From assembly GCA_025370055.1 (NCBI GenBank), contig CP073041.1, forward strand, positions 558,001-622,000: a stretch of DNA of 64,000 nucleotides. Direction: 5' to 3'. Below the pieces are notes generated by a model. That model worked only from the letters and a program-made list of their open reading frames with translations, did no database searches and had not been told where the DNA came from. Source of the DNA: Woronichinia naegeliana WA131. Its GTDB lineage: Bacteria > Cyanobacteriota > Cyanobacteriia > Cyanobacteriales > Microcystaceae. Positions 9,298 through 17,377 of this stretch are shown piece after piece. The translations under genes were made by a program, and so were the position numbers. Each line of letters opens with the position of its first letter. The stretch's first letter is position 1.

Positions 9298-12120
9298 ATG
9301 AAAATCTTACACATTGACCTTAAGCCTGTTGGCAAAGATTATGCTGAATTTCGTTATTTTTGGGATAATCCAAACCAATATCAATCGCGTCAGTTACCCT
9401 TAGCCCAGATTGCTAATTTGAATAGGCTTTCGGACACTGACTACTATACTCGGTTGCCAGAGGAGTACGCTAGGACAGGACAGGCTCTTTATAACTGGTT
9501 AGATGGTAGCGATCGCTATTTAGCACAGGCGTTAAATCAACACCGACGAGAGGGAATTGTTTTAGCCATAGCAGCCAGTGAGGGATTAGCTCATTTACCC
9601 TGGGAAATCCTGCACGATGGCACAAAGTTTCTAGTTGAGACAACACCAGGCATCGTTCCGATTCGATGGGTTACTCAGCCAAATTCTCAGGCTTTAATTC
9701 AAGAAAATAAACCTGCTAATCGGGCTTTAAATGTGCTTTTTATGGCAACTTCGCCGTTAGGTGTGGAACCTGTATTGGATTATGAAGCGGAAGAAGGACA
9801 AATTTTAGCCGCGACTCGACGTACTCCTGTTAATTTACAAGTCGAAGAAAGTGGTTGTTTGAGTGAGTTGGGTTATTTGGTTCGAGAATACGAGAAAAAT
9901 TATTTTGATGTTTTTCATTTAACGGGTCATGCAACTTACAATCAAAAGCCTTATTTTTTGACAGAAAATGAGTATGGTAATCGAGTTGATAGCGATACAT
10001 CGGCAATTATTAACGCGCTGAAATCTTCTGTTCCACCTTTGATTTTTCTGTCGGGTTGTCGGACGGGTCGTGCATCTGATCCTGTCGTTGCTTCGATGGC
10101 AGAGGAGCTATTAAATCTGGGAGCAACGGCTGTTTTAGGTTGGGGTGAAACTGTCCGCGATACGGATGCGACGGCGGCGGCGAGTGGTTTGTATTCGGAG
10201 TTATCGCAAGGGGGAACGATATTAGAGGCTCTGGCATCAACTTATCAGACGTTAATTAAGAAAAAAGCAAGGGATTGGCATAAATTAAGATTATATGTAG
10301 CAGGTATTTTACCAGGGGCTTTAGTGACTACGTTACAGAAACCTGGACGGAAACAATTACCTATACCGATAATGTCTTTGGAGTTTAGAGATGATGAGAA
10401 GCGATTAAGGGTGATTAGTCGAGAAAATTTTGTCGGTCGTCGTCGTCAGTTACAAAATTGTTTACGGACTTTGAAAACGGATTGGGAAAAAGTCGGGGTT
10501 TTACTTCATGGTATGGGCGGTTTAGGAAAAAGTAGTATCGCTTCTCGTTTGTGGGATCGTTTGCCTGATTTTGAAAAAATTCTTTGGTGGCGACAAATTG
10601 ATGAACCGAAGCTGATTACAAAGTTATCTTCTAAATTAATTAAGCCTGAATTACGAAAAGTTCGTACAGATTTGAAAACAATAGATGACGGTTTAGAAGT
10701 TAAACTTACTAATCTTTTTAGTCAATTAAAAGATTTGGGAGAAGAACCATTTTTATTTATTTTTGATGATTTTGAATGGAATCTGGAACCGAGAGAAGGT
10801 CGTTATATTCTAAAGCCTGAAGTTGCTATAATTTTAAAGGCTTTAATTTGGGCAATTCGAGAAACAAGAACTAGACATCGCGTGATTATTACTTGTCGTT
10901 ATCGCTTTGATTCAGAGTTGTTGGATTCTTTCTATGAACAAGGATTAGAGTCGTTGAAAAAAGCTGAACTAACTAAAAAACTCAATCTTTTAAAGAATTT
11001 TAACTCTAATAAAATCTCTGAAGATGTACGAGAAAAGGCGTTAATTTTAGCAGATGGTAATCCTCGATTATTGGAGTTTCTCAATACTGAAGTTTTAGGG
11101 AAACAAGATGCAGAAACTAAATTAACGGAATTAGAACAAAGTCCCGAACTATGGAAGGATAGAATTATTTGGGAGGAACTTTATCAGCTTATTGATAAAC
11201 CTTTACAACAGGTTTTAAGTCATTGTTTAGTTTATGAAATTCCCGTCCCGATGACCGCTTTAGAAGTGGTTTGTGAGTCACTTCCTAATTATAAACAGCA
11301 ATTACAACGAGGATTAGATTTAGGATTAATTGAGATGAGTCCTGAGCCTAGAGAAGAAGATCGATCTTATCGTGTTTCGCGGATTTTGCCTCATGTTATT
11401 GTCAATATTCAAATTCCTAAAGAATCAGAGGTTTATGGTTTATATCGAAAAGCTCATGAGAAATTAAATCAGTTATGGAAAAATGAAACAAATAGAAGTG
11501 GGGAACAATGGCAAGAGATTTTCCGTTTATTGTTTGCTGATAAAGGTAATCCAGAACGATTCAGACAGGGATTCTTTGAGATGTTAGCAGTTCAATACAA
11601 TATAGAGGCAGATAGGGCATTAGAAAATGAACTGAGGAAATTAGAAGGTGAATTATCACAAGATAATTTTTGTGATCAATTAGAGGATTATTTAGATCAA
11701 GGTAATTGGAGAAAAGCTGATGAAGAAACTGCTTGGCTTTTCTACTCAGTAATGATACAGAGAGTCTATAAAGACTGGTATCAGCTATGCAGAGAATTGC
11801 CTGATACAACCCTCAAAAATATTGACCAACTTTGGGTTGATTATAGCGAAGGAAATTTTGGATTTAGCACTCAAAAGCAGATCTGGAAAAGCTTAGGAGG
11901 AAACTCAGACGAAGATTATGACACTTGGAAACAGTTTGAACAACAACTACAATGGGATGCAGAAATTGTCTCTGATTATCCAAAGGGTTATTTTCCTACC
12001 CAATATGCTAGGCGAAGTAGTGCAAGGGGTGGTATAGGTTCTGTTTCTTGCCATGAAGGTATTGGGGGTTGGAATGTAGTTTGTTGGGATGGTGTGGTAT
12101 CTCTCTTATCAAAACTATAA
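9298..12120 (+). CDS. CHAT protease-STAND/NB-ARC NTPase fusion
   Basis: The 940-aa product has an N-terminal caspase-like CHAT domain (residues about 1-345) with the catalytic pair His211 in HLTGHATY and Cys254 in FLSGCRTG. A STAND-type ATPase follows: Walker A GMGGLGKSS (405-413), Walker B FLFIFDDFEW (486-494), sensor-1 arginine in VIITCRYRF (529-537) and a helical ADGNPRLLEF segment near 580. After it come a winged-helix-like region (to about 720) and a helical C-terminal part; no obvious TPR or WD repeats are seen. The last 45 residues are Gly/Ser-rich. Family knowledge suggests an ATP-gated switch releasing a protease, as in predicted antiphage or programmed-death systems. All key residues are intact. 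Confidence 0.88.
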   Translation: MKILHIDLKPVGKDYAEFRYFWDNPNQYQSRQLPLAQIANLNRLSDTDYYTRLPEEYARTGQALYNWLDGSDRYLAQALNQHRREGIVLAIAASEGLAHLPWEILHDGTKFLVETTPGIVPIRWVTQPNSQALIQENKPANRALNVLFMATSPLGVEPVLDYEAEEGQILAATRRTPVNLQVEESGCLSELGYLVREYEKNYFDVFHLTGHATYNQKPYFLTENEYGNRVDSDTSAIINALKSSVPPLIFLSGCRTGRASDPVVASMAEELLNLGATAVLGWGETVRDTDATAAASGLYSELSQGGTILEALASTYQTLIKKKARDWHKLRLYVAGILPGALVTTLQKPGRKQLPIPIMSLEFRDDEKRLRVISRENFVGRRRQLQNCLRTLKTDWEKVGVLLHGMGGLGKSSIASRLWDRLPDFEKILWWRQIDEPKLITKLSSKLIKPELRKVRTDLKTIDDGLEVKLTNLFSQLKDLGEEPFLFIFDDFEWNLEPREGRYILKPEVAIILKALIWAIRETRTRHRVIITCRYRFDSELLDSFYEQGLESLKKAELTKKLNLLKNFNSNKISEDVREKALILADGNPRLLEFLNTEVLGKQDAETKLTELEQSPELWKDRIIWEELYQLIDKPLQQVLSHCLVYEIPVPMTALEVVCESLPNYKQQLQRGLDLGLIEMSPEPREEDRSYRVSRILPHVIVNIQIPKESEVYGLYRKAHEKLNQLWKNETNRSGEQWQEIFRLLFADKGNPERFRQGFFEMLAVQYNIEADRALENELRKLEGELSQDNFCDQLEDYLDQGNWRKADEETAWLFYSVMIQRVYKDWYQLCRELPDTTLKNIDQLWVDYSEGNFGFSTQKQIWKSLGGNSDEDYDTWKQFEQQLQWDAEIVSDYPKGYFPTQYARRSSARGGIGSVSCHEGIGGWNVVCWDGVVSLLSKL

Positions 12121-12341
12121 ATTAGTGCGATCGCCGATCTCGTATATTGAGTTAAGGAACGCAACCCAACTATGAGAAATGATAACCTGATTGTGGGTTA
12201 TTGCGAATCAACTTTTTTGATGAAGTAGCGATCGCATTTTCAATGGATAATGGATAATGGATAATTATCAACTATTCACTATCAACTATCAATTAAGAGG
12301 CGATCGCTTTTTTATCTAATCGGTAAGGGGCGATCGCTCTT
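12121..12341. repeat. HIP1 and ATGGATAAT-type repeat spacer
   Basis: The spacer holds HIP1 sites at about 12129, 12228, 12301 and 12331, three tandem ATGGATAAT units (12244-12265) and the complementary block ATCAACTATTCACTATCAAC, so the transcript could fold into an imperfect hairpin. No gene is seen. Confidence 0.65.
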
Positions 12342-12379
12342 CTACTCACCATATTCCGGCAAAAATACAAGAAAATCCC

Positions 12380-12742
12380 TCAAGGCTGCTCTGGTGTCTG
12401 GTGAACTTTCGAGTTGATGTTGTATTTGGAGAATAATCCATCTATTTTGGATTCGAGTATGGCGAGTTCCTCGTTCTCTTTCCTCGTTTGCAAGATTATC
12501 CCGTCTAGCCTCTCGTTCTCTTGCTGCAAGATTTTCATTCTCAATTCGTGTTCTTGCTGCAAGGTTTTCATTCTCAATTCGTGTTCTTGCTGCTGTCGTT
12601 TCCCTTCTGCTTTGATTTCCAGCGTGCCACTCAAGGCCGAGATTAGCCACCAGAGACCCTGACCCCAGAACAAAGACCAGAAAGCGACCTTCGATGGTGG
12701 TGAAGGGGAAGAATGAGAAGAGGATGGTGTCTGAGTTTCCAT
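12380..12742 (-). CDS. Small protein with hydrophobic segment and coiled coil, unknown function
   Basis: The 120-aa product has a polar N-terminus, a Trp-rich hydrophobic stretch (VAFWSLFWGQGLWWLISAL, residues 19-37) and a coiled coil with two 11-residue repeats (EHELRMKTLQQ, EHELRMKILQQ). A second minus-strand frame over 12342-12818 is also open for 158 codons, because a 33-bp DNA repeat at 12523-12590 keeps both frames open. The chosen frame has balanced charged heptads and a plausible membrane segment; the alternative is Arg/Thr/Asn-rich and low complexity. I cannot exclude the alternative. It points away from the CHAT gene and is not part of that operon. Confidence 0.5.
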   Translation of the reverse strand: METQTPSSSHSSPSPPSKVAFWSLFWGQGLWWLISALSGTLEIKAEGKRQQQEHELRMKTLQQEHELRMKILQQENERLDGIILQTRKENEELAILESKIDGLFSKYNINSKVHQTPEQP

Positions 12743-12975
12743 AAAATCTTAATAAAGCCGCCACTGCATACAAAAATGTCGTCAGTGACTTTGGTAACAG
12801 TTTAAGTAACTCTATCATAAAGGTATTTTATAGGCGATCGCGTTTTTTATTAATTGGGAAGAGGCGATCGCTTTTTCTGAGAGTTGAGATAGCGATCACT
12901 TTTCAAAACTATCAATTAATCTGCGATCGCTTTTTAAATTTGAGGTTTAGAGTGCGATCGCGTTCTTGGCTTGTG

Positions 12976-12984
12976 TGCTAAAAT
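12976..12984 (+). promoter_or_regulatory. Extended -10 promoter of antitoxin-toxin pair 1
   Basis: TG-C-TAAAAT lies 28 nt before the antitoxin ATG, 12 nt after a HIP1 octamer, and an AAGGAG ribosome site sits at 12995-13000. The same arrangement precedes pair 2 (15460-15468). No good -35 is visible, as expected of an extended -10 promoter. Confidence 0.5.
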
Positions 12985-13011
12985 AAACAAAAATAAGGAG
13001 ATTTTAAAAAA

Positions 13012-13302
13012 ATGACAGCCACTCAATCAGCCGTAAACGTTGTGATGTCTTTATCTCAAACTACCTATGATCAAATCCAAAAAATGGCTACTGCCAATCA
13101 TCAAAAAACCGAAGAATTACTAACTGATCTAATTACCGAAAGCTTAGATACTCAATCTACTACCCGCCGAATATTAGAAAGAATCTCCCAGGAATACCGC
13201 GATCGTTTGTCAAAAGAAGGTACACTCGATCAATCATCAGAAAAAACTATTCAATCATTGCGTGAGCTAAGAGAAAATATCGTCAATGAACTTTATCCAT
13301 AA
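13012..13302 (+). CDS. Antitoxin-like partner of PIN toxin (pair 1)
   Basis: The 96-aa product is small, hydrophilic and helical: an N-terminal MSLSQTTYDQIQKMA segment resembling a ribbon-helix-helix or dimerisation unit, then a C-terminal amphipathic region (RILERISQEYRDRLSKEG, TIQSLRELRENIVNEL) suited to wrapping a toxin. It overlaps the PIN-domain gene by 17 bp in another frame, the classic layout of a type II toxin-antitoxin operon. Family name cannot be fixed by eye. Confidence 0.72.
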   Translation: MTATQSAVNVVMSLSQTTYDQIQKMATANHQKTEELLTDLITESLDTQSTTRRILERISQEYRDRLSKEGTLDQSSEKTIQSLRELRENIVNELYP

Positions 13303-13714
13303 TCAACTTATAGCCCTAGATACTAACCAATTTATCTTTGCTCTTCGTCAAGATCCAACCTATTCGAGTTGTCAAATCTTGCTGTTTGAAAAACTCCATA
13401 AAATTAATGTCTATCTTCCCCTACAGGTTCTCATTGAATTGCAGTGTAACTTAAATGAGAATGAAATACGCGGTGTCATGCTGGCTTTATCCACTGCTCG
13501 AAATACAACGTGGGATTATGCTCTAGCTCCATCTCACCTAGTCCAAAAGTGGGAAAAACAAGGTGCAAAGAAAGGAGATGCTGTTATCGCCGCCCATTTA
13601 GAAACAAATAATATTCCCTATCTAATTTCAGAGAATCGCCATTTTCTTCATGAAATTGCTGATCTTCCTTTTAAGGTGCTTAGTAGCAAAAAACTTTTAA
13701 CATATCTCAATTAA
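13286..13714 (+). CDS. PIN-domain toxin, VapC-like (pair 1)
   Basis: The 142-aa product has the acidic PIN-domain residues: LIALDTNQFIFAL (Asp-x-Asn near the N-terminus), an internal Glu in VLIELQCNLNENE, Asp in KKGDAVIAAHLE and ISENRHF near the C-terminus. PIN toxins are Mg-dependent ribonucleases acting on tRNA, rRNA or mRNA. Start is the ATG inside the antitoxin gene. It differs from pair 2 at only two residues (P/L in YLPLQ and C/R in LQCNL). Confidence 0.8.
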   Translation: MNFIHNQLIALDTNQFIFALRQDPTYSSCQILLFEKLHKINVYLPLQVLIELQCNLNENEIRGVMLALSTARNTTWDYALAPSHLVQKWEKQGAKKGDAVIAAHLETNNIPYLISENRHFLHEIADLPFKVLSSKKLLTYLN

Positions 13715-13732
13715 CGCTAAGGCGATCGCTTT

Positions 13733-13805
13733 TTTGAATGGATAATGGATAATGGACAATTGACAATAGATAATTATCAACTATTCACTATCAATTAATC
13801 GGCGA
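13733..13805. repeat. ATGGATAAT/ATCAACTATTCACT repeat with HIP1
   Basis: ATGGATAATGGATAATGGAC is followed by AATTATCAACTATTCACTAT and a HIP1 site at 13802. It belongs to the same dispersed spacer repeat as at 12240 and 15325. Confidence 0.65.
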
Positions 13806-13885
13806 TCGCGGTTTGTATTTAGGATTAGGGGAGCGATCACTTAAAATCCGATAAAATAGTGATTGACAAATTTGAGAGAGAGATT

Positions 13886-14527
13886 ATGGCAACTACAGCA
13901 GAAGACGTATGGCAACTCTTAGCCGAATTAACAACAGCTCAAAAAGAGACCGACCGACAACTGAGGGAAACCAACCTACAACTCAAGGAAACCAGCCTAC
14001 AACAGCAGGAGACTAACCGACAACTCAAGGAACAACAGAAAGAAAGCAAGAGACGGGAAAAGAAGACCGATCAGCAACTTAAAGAATTGGGTAAACAGAT
14101 TGGGGGACTTGGAGCGAAATTTGGCAGCTTTACCGAAGGTTTAGCCCTGCCTTCCATGACCACCATTCTGGAACAACAATTCGGAATGGAAACTATTAGT
14201 CCTAGTGTAAGAGTTAGTAAAAATGGACAACATATAGAAATTGATGTCCTTGCCTATGCGAATGGCAATCTGAATACTGCCTATGTTGTCGAGGTTAAAA
14301 GTCATGCAAGAGAAGAATCTATTGCTCAATTAAAAAGTATTTTGCAACGTTTTCGTAGCTCTTTTCCTGAACACAAAGATAAACAACTCTATGGCATTTT
14401 AGCGGCGGTTGATTTGTCCAATGGATTACGCGAAAAAATTTTACAAGAAGGATTGTATGTAGCCCGTATTCATGACCAAGTTTTTGAACTTGATATTCCC
14501 GATAATTTTCAACCTAAAACTTATTAA
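13886..14527 (+). CDS. DUF3782-type protein, coiled coil plus PD-(D/E)XK nuclease-like domain (copy 3)
   Basis: The 213-aa product starts at the ATG at 13886, which gives the family cap MATTAEDVWQLLAEL and has a GAGAGAGAG ribosome site just upstream; an in-frame GTG at 13859 would add nine residues not shared by the paralogues. The coiled coil is longer and more diverse (RETNLQLKETSLQQQETNRQ), and the core keeps IEIDVLAY and VVEVKSH. About 85% identical to copies 1-2 in the nuclease-like core. Function unknown. Confidence 0.83.
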   Translation: MATTAEDVWQLLAELTTAQKETDRQLRETNLQLKETSLQQQETNRQLKEQQKESKRREKKTDQQLKELGKQIGGLGAKFGSFTEGLALPSMTTILEQQFGMETISPSVRVSKNGQHIEIDVLAYANGNLNTAYVVEVKSHAREESIAQLKSILQRFRSSFPEHKDKQLYGILAAVDLSNGLREKILQEGLYVARIHDQVFELDIPDNFQPKTY

Positions 14528-14666
14528 AATATTTTATGCGATCGCAGTTTCCCATCCTGTTTTAAAGAGCCTTCCTGTTTGGGGTTCATAATGTAGAGTT
14601 AAGGGGCGATCGCCAAGAATATCAGTAAAATGGAGAGTAGAAAATATTGAGGGAGAACAATCCTCT

Positions 14667-15290
14667 ATGACAACCACTGCCGAAGAGGTATGGCAAATCT
14701 TAGCCGAGTTAGCAATGGCCCAAAGACAAACTGACCAGCAGTTAAAGGAAACTGATCAGCAGTTAAAGGAAACTGACCGTAAAATCCTTGCTGTTAGTGA
14801 GGAAGTTCGTCAAGTCAGCCAGGAAATCAGTGCTGTTAATAAGCAAATCAGTGCTGTTAACAAGCAAATTGGTGATCTGGGGGGCAAATGGGGGCGTTTT
14901 GTCGAAAATATGGTGGCCCCTGCCTGTGAAACCATCTTTTTAAAACGAGGGATTCCCGTTCATCAAGTTAGCCAACGAGTCAAAAAAAGATTAGAGGGAC
15001 AAACCCTCGAAATTGATATTCTCGTGACCAATGAACATCATGTTTTAGTGGTGGAAGTGAAAAGCAGTTTGGGGGTAAGTGATGTCAAAGACTTAAGAGC
15101 AGATTTAACACAATTTCGACAATTCTTTCCTGAATATGCCCATAAACAACTCTATGGAGCAGTCGCAGGAATTGAAATTGAAGAAGGAGCCGATAAGTAT
15201 GCCTATCGCCAAGGATTGTTTGTATTAGCTCAAGCGGGGGAAACCGTTGCCATTCTCAATAATTCTGATTTTCAGCCGAAAAATTGGTAA
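14667..15290 (+). CDS. DUF3782-type protein, divergent paralogue (copy 4)
   Basis: The 207-aa product shares the N-terminal cap (MTTTAEEVWQILAEL), a coiled coil with TDQQLKE and ISAVNKQ duplications, and a nuclease-like core with LEIDILVTNE and VLVVEVKSS. The core is clearly different in sequence from copies 1-3 (WGRFVENMVAPACETIFLKRGI), so it is an older member of the family. Start is the ATG preceded by GAGGGAGAA. It has its own TAAAAT box at about 14625. Confidence 0.82.
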   Translation: MTTTAEEVWQILAELAMAQRQTDQQLKETDQQLKETDRKILAVSEEVRQVSQEISAVNKQISAVNKQIGDLGGKWGRFVENMVAPACETIFLKRGIPVHQVSQRVKKRLEGQTLEIDILVTNEHHVLVVEVKSSLGVSDVKDLRADLTQFRQFFPEYAHKQLYGAVAGIEIEEGADKYAYRQGLFVLAQAGETVAILNNSDFQPKNW

Positions 15291-15324
15291 ATGTTAAGTT
15301 TAAAATTTAGAAGCGATCGCATTT

Positions 15325-15440
15325 TCAATGGATAATAGACAATTGACAATGGATAATTATCAACTATTCACTATCAACTATCAATTAATCCGCGATCGCA
15401 TTTTCAATGGATAATAGGTTTTGGGAATCAGGGAGAGGCG
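15325..15440. repeat. ATGGATAAT/ATCAACTATTCACT repeat with HIP1
   Basis: Another copy of the spacer repeat with ATGGATAAT-like units, AATTATCAACTATTCACTAT and HIP1 octamers at 15312, 15391 and 15438, directly upstream of toxin-antitoxin pair 2. Confidence 0.65.
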
Positions 15441-15459
15441 ATCGCGTTCTTGGCTTGTG

Positions 15460-15468
15460 TGCTAAAAT
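15460..15468 (+). promoter_or_regulatory. Extended -10 promoter of antitoxin-toxin pair 2
   Basis: TG-C-TAAAAT identical to that of pair 1, 28 nt before the ATG, within a stretch (GCGTTCTTGGCTTGTGTGCT) shared between both pairs, showing that the promoter was duplicated with the genes. Confidence 0.5.
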
Positions 15469-15495
15469 GAACAAAAATCAGGAGATTTTAAAAAA

Positions 15496-15786
15496 ATGAC
15501 AGCCACTCAATCAGTCGTAAACGTTGTGATGTCTTTATCTCAAACTACCTATGATCAAATCCAAAAAATGGCTATTGCCAATCATCAAAAAACCGAAGAA
15601 TTACTAACTAATCTAATTACGGAAGGCTTAGATGCCCAATCTACTACCCGCCAAATATTAGAAAGAATCTCCAAGGAATACCGCGATCGTTTGTCAAAAG
15701 AAGGTACACTCGATCAATCATCAGAAAAAACTATTCAATCATTGCGTGAGCTAAGAGAAAATATCGTCAATGAACTTTATCCATAA
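15496..15786 (+). CDS. Antitoxin-like partner of PIN toxin (pair 2)
   Basis: The 96-aa product differs from the pair 1 antitoxin at only a handful of residues (for example A/V at 7, T/I at 28, D/N at 39, S/G at 44). Same 17-bp overlap with the downstream PIN gene. The differences are concentrated in the N-terminal two thirds, while the C-terminal toxin-facing part is identical, so the two antitoxins probably cross-neutralise. Confidence 0.72.
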   Translation: MTATQSVVNVVMSLSQTTYDQIQKMAIANHQKTEELLTNLITEGLDAQSTTRQILERISKEYRDRLSKEGTLDQSSEKTIQSLRELRENIVNELYP

Positions 15787-16198
15787 TCAACTTATAGCCC
15801 TAGATACTAACCAATTTATCTTTGCTCTTCGTCAAGATCCAACCTATTCGAGTTGTCAAATCTTGCTGTTTGAAAAACTCCATAAAATTAATGTCTATCT
15901 TCTCCTACAGGTTCTCATTGAATTGCAGCGTAACTTAAATGAGAATGAAATACGCGGTGTCATGCTGGCTTTATCCACTGCTCGAAATACAACGTGGGAT
16001 TATGCTCTAGCTCCATCTCACCTAGTCCAAAAGTGGGAAAAACAAGGTGCAAAGAAAGGAGATGCTGTTATCGCCGCCCATTTAGAAACAAATAATATTC
16101 CCTATCTAATTTCAGAGAATCGCCATTTTCTTCATGAAATTGCTGATCTTCCTTTTAAGGTGCTTAGTAGCAAAAAACTTTTAACATATCTCAATTAA
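15770..16198 (+). CDS. PIN-domain toxin, VapC-like (pair 2)
   Basis: The 142-aa product is identical to the pair 1 toxin apart from two residues and retains all acidic PIN residues (LDTNQF, ELQRNLNENE, KKGDAVIAA, ISENRHF). The region after the stop (CGCTAAGGCGATCGC) is also shared. Pair 2 is 2484 bp from pair 1 in the same orientation. Confidence 0.8.
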   Translation: MNFIHNQLIALDTNQFIFALRQDPTYSSCQILLFEKLHKINVYLLLQVLIELQRNLNENEIRGVMLALSTARNTTWDYALAPSHLVQKWEKQGAKKGDAVIAAHLETNNIPYLISENRHFLHEIADLPFKVLSSKKLLTYLN

Positions 16199-16354
16199 CG
16201 CTAAGGCGATCGCATTTTCAATGTAAACTATCAACTATTCATTATCAACTATCAATTAATCGGCGATCGCATTTTGGGTCAGGGTTAAGAGGCGATCGCG
16301 TTTTCAATAGATAGTGGACAGGCGATCTCCGCTTCGTAGATACTGTGTTAAGTG

Positions 16355-17377
16355 TCAAGGGGAAGCAGGCAAAAAATCAGTTTCCTCCTCTAAAACAACG
16401 TTAGGAAGAGCCAACTTAGTCTGGTCAAACGGTTTCCCTGACTTGAGAACCCCGTAAACAATCCGAATGAGTTTGTGCATTACAACCCCAACGATCTGCA
16501 TTTTATTTTTTCCTGCCTCTAAAAACCGTTCTCGCAAGTCCTTCATGGGAGAACAATGACGCATAGAACTCAATGCAGGAAAATAAAGAGCCTTACGTAA
16601 ATGAGGATTACCAATTTTACACAACCGAGTTTTGCCTTTAACAGAGGTTCCCGATTGATGCTCTTGAGGGGTTAAACCCGCAAATGCCGCTAATTGACGA
16701 GCAGAAGAAAACTGATTAATATCGCCAATTTCTGCCAGAATTGTCATTGCTGTCGGCTCACCAATTCCTACAATCGAAGTCAATAAATCTGCTTGACTTT
16801 TTAGAGAACTATATTCGTTCAACAATTCTTTTTGTCGCTTTTTTACATTGTCAATTTGAGTTTCTAAAAACACAAGATGAGCTTCAATATCTTCTATGAG
16901 ACTCTCATCAACTGTTGTTTTTAAACGATTTTTTTCTTGAGTTGCCATCTGCTCTAAGGCTCTTAATCGACGGCTATAAGACTGTAATTGTGCCATTTCT
17001 GGACTTGGGGGTGTCCAAGCTTGTGGTTTAAGGGCTGCACAGAATCGTGCAATCGTTGTCGCATCGGCTTGATCATTTTTTGTTCGACTCAAGCGACTTT
17101 GAGCAAATCCTTTAATTCGGGCAGGATTAACAATACTGACAACGTGACCTAAACCGTGTAAATAAGTTGCTACTGAATGTCCGTACGTACTAGTTGCCTC
17201 TAAACAAGCATGAACTCTTTCCAGTTGGTTTTGCTCCAACCATTTTTTGAGTTGCTCGAACCCTTCAAGGTTATTGGCAAATTCTTTAACCTGACTTTTT
17301 TTCTCTCCTTTGAGTAAGGCGGCTGAGAATTTTTCTTTACTAATATCTATGCCGAGAATGGCTTCTTTTTCGCTCAT
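16355..17377 (-). CDS. IS110-family transposase (DEDD/serine recombinase type)
   Basis: The 340-aa product has the RuvC-like N-terminal domain with D in ILGIDISKEKFSA, E in ACLEATSTYG and D...D in TKNDQADATTIARF, then a coiled segment and the C-terminal Transposase_20 domain (SIVGIGEPTAMTILAEIG, SGTSVKGKTRLCKIGNPHLR) holding the serine. Length is normal and there are no breaks, so it is likely active. The element lies in the tail of the accessory island. Confidence 0.93.
   Translation of the reverse strand: MSEKEAILGIDISKEKFSAALLKGEKKSQVKEFANNLEGFEQLKKWLEQNQLERVHACLEATSTYGHSVATYLHGLGHVVSIVNPARIKGFAQSRLSRTKNDQADATTIARFCAALKPQAWTPPSPEMAQLQSYSRRLRALEQMATQEKNRLKTTVDESLIEDIEAHLVFLETQIDNVKKRQKELLNEYSSLKSQADLLTSIVGIGEPTAMTILAEIGDINQFSSARQLAAFAGLTPQEHQSGTSVKGKTRLCKIGNPHLRKALYFPALSSMRHCSPMKDLRERFLEAGKNKMQIVGVVMHKLIRIVYGVLKSGKPFDQTKLALPNVVLEEETDFLPASP

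Noticed and set aside
12241-12300. Possible CRISPR array from repeated ATGGATAAT units
   Set aside because: Units are 9 bp and contiguous without unique spacers, and no cas genes lie nearby.
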